64,000 nt of DNA, from assembly GCF_051062515.1 (NCBI RefSeq), contig NZ_JAMXEK010000003.1; one strand, 5' to 3'. Each line of letters begins with the position of its first letter. Position 1 is the stretch's first letter. This DNA comes from Aliarcobacter sp017996075 (GTDB lineage: Bacteria > Campylobacterota > Campylobacteria > Campylobacterales > Arcobacteraceae). This document shows positions 51,558 to 59,909 of the stretch, in pieces. Made by a program: the position numbers and the translations under genes. The notes under the pieces are model-generated. The model had not been told where the DNA came from, did not search any database, and saw only the letters and a program-made list of their open reading frames with translations.

Positions 51558-53441
51558 TTACTCTACCTCAGCATCGATAACATCGTCATCTTTTTTTGCT
51601 TTTTGATTTGCATCTGCTCCAGAAGCAGCCTCACCATCTTTTTTATACATAGCTTCTGCTAATTTGTGAGATTTTTCAGTTAAAACTTTTAACTTCTCTT
51701 CAATTTGCTCTTTTGTAGAATTATCATCTTTTAGAACCTCTTCAAGCTCTGCTGCTGCATCAACAATTGCTTTTTTATCTTCTTCGCTAATAGAACTTTC
51801 ATTCTCCTCTAAAGTTTTTCTTGTAGAGTGAAGCATTGCATCTGCTTGATTTCTTGTCTCAATTAATGCTTTTTTCTTAGCATCTACATCTTTATTTGCT
51901 TCAGCCTCAGCAACCATTTTTGCAATCTCATCATCACTTAATCCAGAACTTCCAGAAATAGTAATTTTATTCTCTTTTCCAGTTCCTTTATCTTTTGCAG
52001 ATACATTTAAAACACCATTTGCATCTATATCAAATGTTACTTCAATTTGAGGAACACCTCTTGGAGCTGCTGGAATATCTGAAAGTTCAAACATACCTAA
52101 AGATTTGTTATCTCTTGCAAACTCTCTCTCACCTTGAGAAACATGAATAGAAACAGCTGGTTGATTATCATCTGCTGTACTAAATACTTGAGATTTTTTA
52201 ACTGGAATTGTTGTTCCTTTTTCAATAAGTTTTGTCATAACTCCACCAAGAGTTTCAATTCCTAAAGATAGTGGTGTAACATCAAGTAATAATACATCCT
52301 TAACATCACCTCTTAAAACTCCAGCTTGAACAGCAGCTCCAGCAGCTACAACCTCATCTGGGTTTACACCTTTATTTAAATCTTTTCCAAAGAACTCTCT
52401 TACAACTTGGTTTGCTTTTGGTAATCTAGTACTTCCACCAACCATAATGATCTCATCAATATCACCTTTACTTAAGTTTGCATCTTTTAAAGCAACTTTT
52501 ATATGCTCTAAAGTTTCATCTATTAACTTCTCTGTCATAGATTCAAATTTAGCTCTTGTTAAAGATTTTACTAAGTGAATTGGTCCTGCATTTCCCATTG
52601 AAATAAATGGTAGATTAATCTCTGTTGATTCAGCTGATGATAACTCTTTTTTAGCATTTTCAGCAGCATCTTTTAATCTTTGAAGTGCCATTTTGTCATT
52701 TTTAACATCAAAACCATTTTCAGCTTTAAACTCATCTGCTAACCAATCAATAATTTTATTATCAAAATCATCTCCACCCAAGAAAGCATTTCCATCTGTA
52801 CTTAAAACTTCAAAAGTTCCATCTCCAATTTCAAGAACTGTAACGTCAAATGTTCCTCCACCTAAATCGTAAACTAGAACTTTCTCTTCACCTTTTTTAT
52901 CAAGTCCGTATGCTAGTGATGCTGCTGTTGGCTCATTTATAATTCTTAAAACATTAAGACCTGCAATTGTACCAGCTTCTTGAGTTGCTTTTCTTTGTGC
53001 ATCATTAAAATATGCAGGAACTGTAATAACAGCATCTGTAACACTACTTCCTAAATACTCTTCAGCATCTGCTTTTAATTTTCCTAAAATTTTTGCTGAA
53101 ATTTCTTGAGGAGTATAAACTTTTCCAGCAATCTCAACAGCAGCTGCCCCATTTCTATCAACTATTTTATATCCAACTTTACTTTGAGCCTCTTTTGCAT
53201 TTGGTTCATTCATCATTAAACCCATAATTCTTTTTATAGAATATATAGTTTTTTCTGGATTTGTAATAGCTTGTCTTTTTGCAGGATCACCTACAAGTAC
53301 TTCACCTTTATCTGTAAAAGCAACAATAGAAGGAGTTGTATTTTTTCCCTCTTTATTTGGAATAATTTTTGCTTCACCATTTTCGTAAACTGCAACACAA
53401 GAGTTTGTTGTTCCTAAATCTATACCAATAACTTTACTCAT
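51558..53441 (-). CDS. dnaK: Chaperone protein DnaK (Hsp70)
   Basis: DnaK is the ATP-dependent Hsp70 chaperone. The nucleotide-binding domain (residues 1-380) has IGIDLGTTNSCV, VYDLGGGTFDV and VGGSTRLP. The substrate domain (about 390-500) contains LLLDVTPLSLGIET. A helical lid and the acidic end DDDVIDAEVE follow. The length is 627 residues. It is the third gene of hrcA-grpE-dnaK, separated from grpE by a 197-base gap with a palindromic element. dnaJ is not here. Confidence 0.99.
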   Translation of the reverse strand: MSKVIGIDLGTTNSCVAVYENGEAKIIPNKEGKNTTPSIVAFTDKGEVLVGDPAKRQAITNPEKTIYSIKRIMGLMMNEPNAKEAQSKVGYKIVDRNGAAAVEIAGKVYTPQEISAKILGKLKADAEEYLGSSVTDAVITVPAYFNDAQRKATQEAGTIAGLNVLRIINEPTAASLAYGLDKKGEEKVLVYDLGGGTFDVTVLEIGDGTFEVLSTDGNAFLGGDDFDNKIIDWLADEFKAENGFDVKNDKMALQRLKDAAENAKKELSSAESTEINLPFISMGNAGPIHLVKSLTRAKFESMTEKLIDETLEHIKVALKDANLSKGDIDEIIMVGGSTRLPKANQVVREFFGKDLNKGVNPDEVVAAGAAVQAGVLRGDVKDVLLLDVTPLSLGIETLGGVMTKLIEKGTTIPVKKSQVFSTADDNQPAVSIHVSQGEREFARDNKSLGMFELSDIPAAPRGVPQIEVTFDIDANGVLNVSAKDKGTGKENKITISGSSGLSDDEIAKMVAEAEANKDVDAKKKALIETRNQADAMLHSTRKTLEENESSISEEDKKAIVDAAAELEEVLKDDNSTKEQIEEKLKVLTEKSHKLAEAMYKKDGEAASGADANQKAKKDDDVIDAEVE

Positions 53442-53534
53442 TTTTTCTTCCTTTTATTAAGTTTTTTAAATTCTAAATTCTATTCATAGTTTATTGACAT
53501 TTCGGTCAAAAAAACTTAGAAATATTAGATTTTA

Positions 53535-53624
53535 GACTAGTTCAAGGCAAGCCAAAAATTTAAAGAAGAGCTTACTATTAGTAAGTGACTTTTTAAATTT
53601 TGCCAGCTAAACGACGAAATAGTC
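53535..53624. repeat. 90-bp imperfect palindrome between grpE and dnaK
   Basis: The outer arms are GACTA (53535-53539) and TAGTC (53620-53624). Further in, GGC pairs with GCC, then AAAATTTAAA (53555-53564) pairs with TTTAAATTTT (53592-53601). The centre is CTTACTA / TAGTAAG (53571-53585). It could be an mRNA-processing structure separating grpE from dnaK or a dispersed chromosomal repeat. The rest of the 197-base gap holds a TTGAC / GTCAA inverted repeat at 53494-53509 and a possible weak dnaK promoter. Confidence 0.7.
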
Positions 53625-53638
53625 AAAATATATTATTT

Positions 53639-54214
53639 CTAATTTGCTATGCTAACCATCGAAGGTCTAAGCAACCTATCTTTTAACATATAACCTTTTT
53701 GTAACTCACTTACAATTTGACCACTTTCATGATTTTGGCTATCTACTTGCATTACAGCATTATGCATATTTGGATCAAACTCACCAGTTGTATCAACTTT
53801 TGTGATATTGTGTTTTTCAAATGTTGTAATAAAGCTTTTAATTGTTAACTCAATTCCCTCTTTTAGTTTTGGAAGTAACTCTTCAGCACTTAAATCTACA
53901 TTTGCTGAAGCTAAAGCCATCTCTAAAGTATCAAGGGGAGTTAATAAATCTTTTGCGAACTTCTCACTTGCATAATCTATTGCTTGATACTTTTCTCGCT
54001 CTAATCTTTTTTTAATATTTTCAAAATCAGCATGAACTCTTAAAAATTTCTCTTCACTTTGTTTTAAATCCTCTTCAAGTTTAGAAATAATATCTTCTAA
54101 ACTCTCATCTTTTTGCTCCTCGTTTGCTTCACAAGACTCTTTTGAACTTTCACAACAACTTTGCGTTTTTTCTATCTCTTCATTTAAAATTTCATCTTGT
54201 TTTAATTCACTCAT
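53639..54214 (-). CDS. grpE: GrpE nucleotide-exchange factor
   Basis: GrpE releases ADP from DnaK. A long coiled coil (about residues 35-95, with ADFENIKKRLEREK) leads to the beta-rich head with GVEFDPNMH-like GEFDPNMHNAVMQV and the C-terminal LKDRLLRPSMVSIA. The length is 191 residues. The unstructured N-terminus has an unusual cluster of three cysteines (C20, C21, C28). It follows hrcA by 9 bases. Confidence 0.95.
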   Translation of the reverse strand: MSELKQDEILNEEIEKTQSCCESSKESCEANEEQKDESLEDIISKLEEDLKQSEEKFLRVHADFENIKKRLEREKYQAIDYASEKFAKDLLTPLDTLEMALASANVDLSAEELLPKLKEGIELTIKSFITTFEKHNITKVDTTGEFDPNMHNAVMQVDSQNHESGQIVSELQKGYMLKDRLLRPSMVSIAN

Positions 54215-54223
54215 TTTATCTCC

Positions 54224-55015
54224 TTAAAAATTTATAATTTGTTCAAAAAAATATTCATAATCTTTTGATAACTCACCAACAACAAACATTTTATAATCTT
54301 CATTATTGATTTTGCAGAATTTACAAATTCCTATGTAATTTTGTGGTAAAAAACCGTCAAAATATAGACCCTCTTTTAATTCATCTAAAATTGTACCTTT
54401 TAGAAATTTATTAATTGTAAACTCATCAAAATCAAAATTTAAGGCCAAAGATAAAAACTCTTTGTAGTTAAAAATATCAAAATCACTATTTTGTAAAGTA
54501 TAATTTATAGAGCTATAAAGCTCATAAGCACCAACATCTTTTGATATTTTTATAATATCTTTCAAAGAACTTTGCAAAAAATCACTCAAAAACTTATATA
54601 AAGCTTGACTATATTTTATATTTACAACAAAAGTTGTAAACTCCAAAATTATATACCTGTTTTCTACATTTATAATATTTTGTAAAATATCACTTTTCTC
54701 TTTTTTTAAAATAACTGTTAATCCAATTTTATTAGCCAAAAACTCCATAGCTTTTATATTCACACCAGAAATAGGAAAATTTAACTTTCCTATCCAATAC
54801 TGCTTTAAAGCTTCATTTGTAGGTGTTCTTCCACTACTTATATGCTCTTGAGCTAAAAAACCTTCATCGCCTAGTTTTTTAAAATATCCACGAATTGTTG
54901 CAGGAGAATAATCTAACTCATACATAGATTTAAGCTCTTTTGAACCTATTGGTTCTAAATGTTCTATATATGCTTTAATAATAGATTGTAATAAAAACTC
55001 TTTTTTATCTATCAT
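54224..55015 (-). CDS. hrcA: Heat-inducible transcription repressor HrcA
   Basis: HrcA represses heat-shock genes by binding CIRCE sites, with GroEL as the temperature sensor. A winged-helix domain at the N-terminus (YELDYSPATIRGYFKKLGDEGFLAQEHISSGRTPT) is clear. The rest is a divergent GAF-like and dimerisation region. At 263 residues it is shorter than the ~340 of Bacillus, as seen in Campylobacterota. A consensus promoter and a CIRCE site lie immediately upstream, so it regulates its own operon. Confidence 0.93.
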   Translation of the reverse strand: MIDKKEFLLQSIIKAYIEHLEPIGSKELKSMYELDYSPATIRGYFKKLGDEGFLAQEHISSGRTPTNEALKQYWIGKLNFPISGVNIKAMEFLANKIGLTVILKKEKSDILQNIINVENRYIILEFTTFVVNIKYSQALYKFLSDFLQSSLKDIIKISKDVGAYELYSSINYTLQNSDFDIFNYKEFLSLALNFDFDEFTINKFLKGTILDELKEGLYFDGFLPQNYIGICKFCKINNEDYKMFVVGELSKDYEYFFEQIINF

Positions 55016-55037
55016 AAAATCCTGCTTTTTCTAAACT

Positions 55038-55064
55038 TTAGCACTCTATCATATAAACTGCTAA
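55038..55064. promoter_or_regulatory. CIRCE operator of hrcA-grpE-dnaK
   Basis: TTAGCACTC, nine bases, then AACTGCTAA. The left half is a perfect match to the CIRCE consensus, and the right half has 7 of 9 positions of GAGTGCTAA. The spacer is exactly nine. It lies just downstream of the -10 box and overlaps the expected start of transcription. Confidence 0.85.
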
Positions 55065-55067
55065 AGA

Positions 55068-55097
55068 ATTATATCTTATTGAGTCAATGTTTGTCAA
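55068..55097 (-). promoter_or_regulatory. Consensus promoter of hrcA-grpE-dnaK
   Basis: TTGACA (55097-55092) and TATAAT (55073-55068) with an 18-base spacer form a full consensus sigma-70 promoter. A true -35 box is unusual among the promoters in this window. The CIRCE operator begins 4 bases past the -10. Confidence 0.85.
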
Positions 55098-55131
55098 GTA
55101 TTTATTCTAGAAATTATAAATATAGATATTT

Positions 55132-55782
55132 TCACTCATTTAATTTATAAACTCTATTTAATACTCTATCCCATTTATTGTTATTTTGCCAATCAATAGT
55201 TACAAGTTGTGTAAATTTATCTTTTGTAAATTCATATGTATTTAGCTCATTAAAAGCTACAACCGGAGTTAAATCATCTCTTTTTGAAAAAGGAAGAACT
55301 CTGAAACTAAGATTATCTAGAACTAGTGGAGAGGAGTTTTTATTTTCAACATATAATAAAACCATATGAGTTCCAGCACTAGCTTTTACATTTACAATCG
55401 CTAAATATAAACTCTCTTTTTTTACTCCTAGTTCCAAAAGTGTAAAATATTTTGCTATTGCATAATCTTCACAATCTCCAAAACCTTTAATAAAAAACTC
55501 TTTGGGTGTCATCCAATAATCATCTATTCCAACACTTTGATTATCAAATTCAGGTAAAGTCTTGTTTATAAAAAAGTTTACTTTCCCTAGTTTTTTATTA
55601 ATATTAAGATTTTTTGTCTCTTTTTTAAACTCACTATATTTTTCTAATCTTTTTAAAATAGTTGTTTTTTGTCTTGAGTTATTAATTAAATTTTTATCTT
55701 TTGAGCTTAGTGTAAATTCATAAGCAAAACTATTTGTAAAAAATAGAGAGATTAATATAGTTAAAAAAACCAATTTTCTCAT
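55132..55782 (-). CDS. LapG-like periplasmic cysteine protease (transglutaminase-like)
   Basis: The protein has 216 residues with a signal peptide (about 1-20) and the C-H-D triad of the BTLCP family: C104 in FGDCEDYA, H139 in AGTHMVLLY and D156 in VLDNL. LapG enzymes release large surface adhesins when not held by the c-di-GMP receptor LapD. No adhesin, LapD or GGDEF gene is in the window, so the target is unknown. The ATG overlaps the truA stop by four bases (ATGA). Confidence 0.85.
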   Translation of the reverse strand: MRKLVFLTILISLFFTNSFAYEFTLSSKDKNLINNSRQKTTILKRLEKYSEFKKETKNLNINKKLGKVNFFINKTLPEFDNQSVGIDDYWMTPKEFFIKGFGDCEDYAIAKYFTLLELGVKKESLYLAIVNVKASAGTHMVLLYVENKNSSPLVLDNLSFRVLPFSKRDDLTPVVAFNELNTYEFTKDKFTQLVTIDWQNNNKWDRVLNRVYKLNE

Positions 55783-56504
55783 TTATAAAAAATCCTTGAT
55801 AGATATAAACCATTTGGACTAATTGGTGTTTTAAATATATTTTCTTCACAGTTTAATTGTTTTTTCAAATCTTCTATTGTTAGCTTTTTATTATTAATTG
55901 CTATTAAAAATCCTACCATAAGTCGTATTTGGCTTCTTAAATAAGAGTTTGCACAAAATTTAAAAACATAAATATCTTTATACTTATAAAATTTTGCATC
56001 AAAAATCTCTCTTTTTGTATTCTCTTTGTCACTTCCTGTTTTATGAAAATATTTAAAATCATAAACTCCAACAAACTCTTTTATAGCCTTTTTTAAAAGA
56101 TCTTCATCTATATTTTTTACATAAGTTACAAATTTATCATTAAAAGGAGTTGTTTGCTTTGAACTTATTATATATCTATAAACTCTCTTTTTTGCACTAA
56201 ATCTTGCGTGAAAATTATCATTAACTTTTGATATTTTTTTTATTTTAACTGCTCTTGAAAGTTTATTATTTAAAATCTCTTTTAGTTTTTCTAAATCTTC
56301 CCAATAATCTGGAATAAAAGAGTTAAAAACTTGACCAGTAGCGTGAACATCTCTATCTGTTCTTCCACTTAAAACTATCTTTGTATCAATATTTATATTT
56401 TTAAAAGCTTTTAAAAGTTCATCTTCAACTGTGTTTTTATTTGCTTGCTTTTGACTGCCAAAAAAAGTGCTTCCATCATAAGCAATTTCAAACTTTAAAT
56501 TCAA
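55779..56504 (-). CDS. truA: tRNA pseudouridine(38-40) synthase
   Basis: TruA makes pseudouridine at positions 38-40 of tRNA anticodon arms. The catalytic aspartate is D50 in SGRTDRDVHATGQV. The YDGSTFFGSQKQ start, the KRVYRYII strand and the SYLRSQIRLMVG motif near the C-terminus are typical. The length is 241 residues. The start is TTG at 56504, two bases after the permease stop. It is followed by the LapG-like gene. Confidence 0.95.
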   Translation of the reverse strand: MNLKFEIAYDGSTFFGSQKQANKNTVEDELLKAFKNINIDTKIVLSGRTDRDVHATGQVFNSFIPDYWEDLEKLKEILNNKLSRAVKIKKISKVNDNFHARFSAKKRVYRYIISSKQTTPFNDKFVTYVKNIDEDLLKKAIKEFVGVYDFKYFHKTGSDKENTKREIFDAKFYKYKDIYVFKFCANSYLRSQIRLMVGFLIAINNKKLTIEDLKKQLNCEENIFKTPISPNGLYLSRIFYK

Positions 56505-56506
56505 AT

Positions 56507-57523
56507 TTAATACTCTTTTTTTGTAGTTTTAGAATATAAAATATAACTTGCAATTATCCAAACAATTGGGATTATATACAAAGAATGAAAAACTAATCTA
56601 TCTCCTACAAATTTTATAATTACATAATACAAAACAACAGCTCCAATAGAATATGCAACGGCTCTGTTTTTTTCATATCTTGGATTAAAATATCCAAAAG
56701 TTATAACAAAGAATAGTGAAATTAAAGGAAATATTGATGTTAAGATAAAAAATACAAAAGAGTCATTATCTAAATTATGCTTTAAGCTTAAAATCCAATA
56801 ATTAAGGCTTGTGCTAAATACTAAAATTTGTTGATTATTAACTATTTCATTAATATACATTGTTTCAAAATCTATTTCATTTAACTCACTATCATCAATT
56901 ATAAATATCTTCCCATTAAATAACTTAAATGTTAAGTTTCCTTTATTATTCTCTAATATGGCACTTTCACTAACTATTAACTCTTCTTTCTCATTCTCTT
57001 TTTTAAAAAGTTTCACGTTTTTATAGATATTATCTTCTTTCTTTTCAATAAAAATCAGCCAATCTCCAAATTTCTGACCAAATTCACTCTCTTTTATATT
57101 AAAATTGGCTTCACTTTTTTTATAATCTATAAAACTATTCATTAAATATTTTGCTTTTGGAATTAGACCTAATGTTATAACCAATAATGCTACTGAAATT
57201 AATAAAGTAATAGGTAATAATTTTTTAACTATATCTAATGGGCTAATACCAAATGAAGTGATAACTGTCATTTCATATTCACTTGATAACTTTGAAATAC
57301 TTATAACCAAAGATAAAAAATATGATATTGGTAAAGTAAATAATAAAATTTGTGGTACAGTGTACGCATATAATCCAAATAACTCCATAAAATTCATTTT
57401 GATAACTGAAGTTAAAGAAACTATCTTAACCAAAAAAACAACAGAAGTTATAAAAAAAAGTCCTAAAAATATAGGAAAAAAGCTAATAGCTAATTGTGAG
57501 TGTAAATAGTTACTTAATCTCAA
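56507..57523 (-). CDS. LptF/LptG-family lipopolysaccharide export permease
   Basis: LptF and LptG form the membrane part of the LptB2FG transporter that lifts lipopolysaccharide to the outer membrane. The 338-residue protein has three membrane helices, a periplasmic beta domain (about residues 125-245), then three more helices. The EYEMTVITSFGISPLDI coupling segment after helix two is typical. Sequence alone does not separate LptF from LptG. The start is TTG in a TTGA overlap with the A24 peptidase gene. Confidence 0.85.
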   Translation of the reverse strand: MRLSNYLHSQLAISFFPIFLGLFFITSVVFLVKIVSLTSVIKMNFMELFGLYAYTVPQILLFTLPISYFLSLVISISKLSSEYEMTVITSFGISPLDIVKKLLPITLLISVALLVITLGLIPKAKYLMNSFIDYKKSEANFNIKESEFGQKFGDWLIFIEKKEDNIYKNVKLFKKENEKEELIVSESAILENNKGNLTFKLFNGKIFIIDDSELNEIDFETMYINEIVNNQQILVFSTSLNYWILSLKHNLDNDSFVFFILTSIFPLISLFFVITFGYFNPRYEKNRAVAYSIGAVVLYYVIIKFVGDRLVFHSLYIIPIVWIIASYILYSKTTKKEY

Positions 57524-58029
57524 TAAAAATCCTTAAAAATATTTGATAAATTAAAAAAGTACTCCAATAAAAAACCAAAAACTAGAAATGGAATAAAAGG
57601 TATTTCAATTTCATTTTTTCTATTTTTTAAATAGATTGCATAAAACATAGCTACAATTGCACTTAAAAATATTGCAATAAATGTATTATAAACTCCTAAA
57701 ATTACACCAAAAGATGCAATCAAAGGAATATCTCCCTCTCCTAGTGCTGTTTGAGTCTTTAAACTCTCATCTTTTAAAAATCTTGATTTTATATTTTGTA
57801 TATAAAAAGTAACCAAAAAATTTAATATTACAAAAGCTCCAGAAATTATAAATGCACTTTGCAATGCTTCAAAAATATCAAACTTTGTAATAAAAAAAGA
57901 TGAAAAAAATGCAAACAACAGAAGATAATCAGGAACAGCTTTATATTTAAAATCATACAGTGATAAAACCACTAAATTTATCAAAAATAGTGTAAAAAGT
58001 ACAGTTTGAAAAATACTAAACTCCACCAA
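57520..58029 (-). CDS. A24-type prepilin peptidase domain protein
   Basis: The protein has 169 residues and about six membrane helices. The two catalytic aspartates of type IV prepilin peptidases are present: D26 in LYDFKYKAVPDYLL and D100 in the GEGD motif. The N-terminal methyltransferase domain of full PilD/GspO is missing, so it should only cut leader peptides. Starts at TTG 58029 or GTG 58026. It overlaps uppS and the LptF/G gene. Pseudopilins of a competence system elsewhere are likely substrates, by inference. Confidence 0.82.
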   Translation of the reverse strand: MVEFSIFQTVLFTLFLINLVVLSLYDFKYKAVPDYLLLFAFFSSFFITKFDIFEALQSAFIISGAFVILNFLVTFYIQNIKSRFLKDESLKTQTALGEGDIPLIASFGVILGVYNTFIAIFLSAIVAMFYAIYLKNRKNEIEIPFIPFLVFGFLLEYFFNLSNIFKDFY

Positions 58030-58702
58030 ATCTTCTTTGCCTTTTATTAAAATCTTCTATTATATCATCTAGCTCTTTAACACTAAAATCAGGCCAAAGT
58101 GTCTCAGTAAAAAACATCTCTGCATAGGCATTTTGCCACAATAAATAGTTAGAAAGTCTAATCTCTCCACTTGTTCGTATGAGCAAATCAACATCTCCAA
58201 ATCCTGCTGTATCAAGACATGATTCGAAGTTTTTTTCATTTATTTCAAGTTTTTTCTCATTTAATCTTTTTATAGCTCTAATTATCTCATCTTTTGAACC
58301 ATAATTTAGTGCTAAAACCTGAGTAAGCCCTGAGTTTTTTGATGTTTTTTCTTCAATATCTTTTATAGTTTTTTGCAAACTCTTTGAAAACTTACTTAAA
58401 TCACCAATAGCTTTAAACCTAATACTATTTTGTATAAATGTTTCTAGTTCATTTTTTAAATATTTTTCTAAAAGTTTCATAAGATATTCAACTTCAAGTT
58501 TTGGTCTTGTCCAGTTTTCAGTAGAAAAAGCATATAAAGTAAGGTATTTAACCCCTATTTTTGCACAATGTTTTGTAATATTTCGAACAACTCTAGCCCC
58601 TTCTTCATGACCAGCTGTTCTTTTAAGATCTCTTTGTTTTGCCCATCTTCCATTTCCATCCATAATAATTGCAATATGAGATGGGGGATTTGAACTACTC
58701 AT
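58016..58702 (-). CDS. uppS: Undecaprenyl diphosphate synthase
   Basis: UppS makes the C55 lipid carrier used for cell wall and O-antigen building. The IIMDGNGRWAK motif with the Mg-binding aspartate is near residue 15, and the LRTSGEIRLSNYLLWQNAYAEMFF motif is near the C-terminus. I chose the ATG at 58702 (228 residues) over an upstream TTG at 58720. It gives the usual short N-terminus and only an 8-base overlap with the coaBC stop. Confidence 0.95.
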   Translation of the reverse strand: MSSSNPPSHIAIIMDGNGRWAKQRDLKRTAGHEEGARVVRNITKHCAKIGVKYLTLYAFSTENWTRPKLEVEYLMKLLEKYLKNELETFIQNSIRFKAIGDLSKFSKSLQKTIKDIEEKTSKNSGLTQVLALNYGSKDEIIRAIKRLNEKKLEINEKNFESCLDTAGFGDVDLLIRTSGEIRLSNYLLWQNAYAEMFFTETLWPDFSVKELDDIIEDFNKRQRRFGGV

Positions 58703-59909
58703 TTGTAAACTCTTTTTCAAATCTATTTAAAATTTCTAAAGAGATATCTAATTTATCACCACTAAAATCAAAACTTCTATCTTTTAAAATAAGCTCTATA
58801 TTATTGTTTTGGCTTCCAAAACTGTTGTTTTCATCTAAAATATTTAAACAAACTGCATCTAAATTTTTATTTTTTAACATATTTTGAGCATTTGTTTTTG
58901 CCTCTTTTTTATCCATCTCTGCTTTAAAACCAATAGCGTAGATTTCACTTTTGTTTAAAGTTGCTAATATATCAATATTTTTACTAAGCTTCAAACTCCA
59001 AGTTTCTCCAAGTTGTTCTTTTTTTAATTTTCCGCTGAAACTCTCTTTTGGAATATAATCACTAATAGCAGCTACCATAAATAAAAAACTTTTTTTCAAA
59101 GATTTTAAAGCTAATTTATCTTGTAAAGCTAAAAACATAGTTTGTGAGCTATCAACAATTTGTAAATCAATATCTTTGGGTATATTTTCATATCCTCTTG
59201 TTATTACCAAACTTACATCTGCTCCAAGATAGTAAAGCGCTGTTGCTAAATTTGATGCCATTTTTCCACTTGAAAAATTTGAGATATATCTTACATCATC
59301 AATTTTTTCTACTGTTCCTCCACCACTTAAAACAACTCTTCTATTTTCCCAATATGAAGTTTTTAAAAGCTCTTTGCAAGTTATTTGAAAAATATCTATT
59401 GGTTCAAGCATTGCACCATTTCCAACATCTTTGCAAATTAACTCTTTTGTTTGAGTTTGTAAAACTTCAAATCCTAAATTTTTTAAGTTGTTTATACTTT
59501 GAATAGTAATAAGATTTTCAATCATATTTGTGTTTGCAGCAGGTGCTATTATAATTTTCTTTTTACAAGCAAGAACTGTTTGAAGTAGTAAATTATCAGC
59601 AATACCACAAGATATTTTATTTATAGTATTTGCAGTTGCTGGTGCAATTATTAAAATATCAGCCCATTTTGTTATATCTATGTGATTATAGTTTTGGCTT
59701 TTATCCCAGCTTTCACTACTCTCATCTAAAACTTTGTTTTGTGAAATTGCTTCAAAAGTTATTGGATTTATAAATTTTTTTGCACCTTCACTTAAAATCA
59801 CTTTTACATTTGCACCAGCTTTTATAAAAAGTCTTATCAAATCTAGGCTTTTATAAATAGCAATTGAGCCAGTTACTGCTAAAAGTATATTTTTATCTTT
59901 TAAAATCAC
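58695..59909 (-). CDS. coaBC: Bifunctional phosphopantothenoylcysteine decarboxylase/synthetase
   Basis: CoaBC performs two consecutive steps of coenzyme A synthesis. The flavin-binding CoaC half (to about residue 185) has NHIDITKWAD with the catalytic histidine and LICKDVGNGAMLEP with the active cysteine. The usual PAMNxxMW motif here reads PAANTNMI. The CoaB half begins near residue 190 (VVLSGGGTVEKIDDVRYISNFSSGKM). The length is 404 residues. The start is GTG at 59909, overlapping the glmU stop (GTGA). Confidence 0.94.
   Translation of the reverse strand: MILKDKNILLAVTGSIAIYKSLDLIRLFIKAGANVKVILSEGAKKFINPITFEAISQNKVLDESSESWDKSQNYNHIDITKWADILIIAPATANTINKISCGIADNLLLQTVLACKKKIIIAPAANTNMIENLITIQSINNLKNLGFEVLQTQTKELICKDVGNGAMLEPIDIFQITCKELLKTSYWENRRVVLSGGGTVEKIDDVRYISNFSSGKMASNLATALYYLGADVSLVITRGYENIPKDIDLQIVDSSQTMFLALQDKLALKSLKKSFLFMVAAISDYIPKESFSGKLKKEQLGETWSLKLSKNIDILATLNKSEIYAIGFKAEMDKKEAKTNAQNMLKNKNLDAVCLNILDENNSFGSQNNNIELILKDRSFDFSGDKLDISLEILNRFEKEFTNE

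Noticed and set aside
53494..53509. TTGAC / GTCAA inverted repeat ahead of dnaK as an operator or -35 box
   Set aside because: Short, with no well-spaced -10 box; it does not match CIRCE or HAIR sites. It is kept only as a remark in the gap description.
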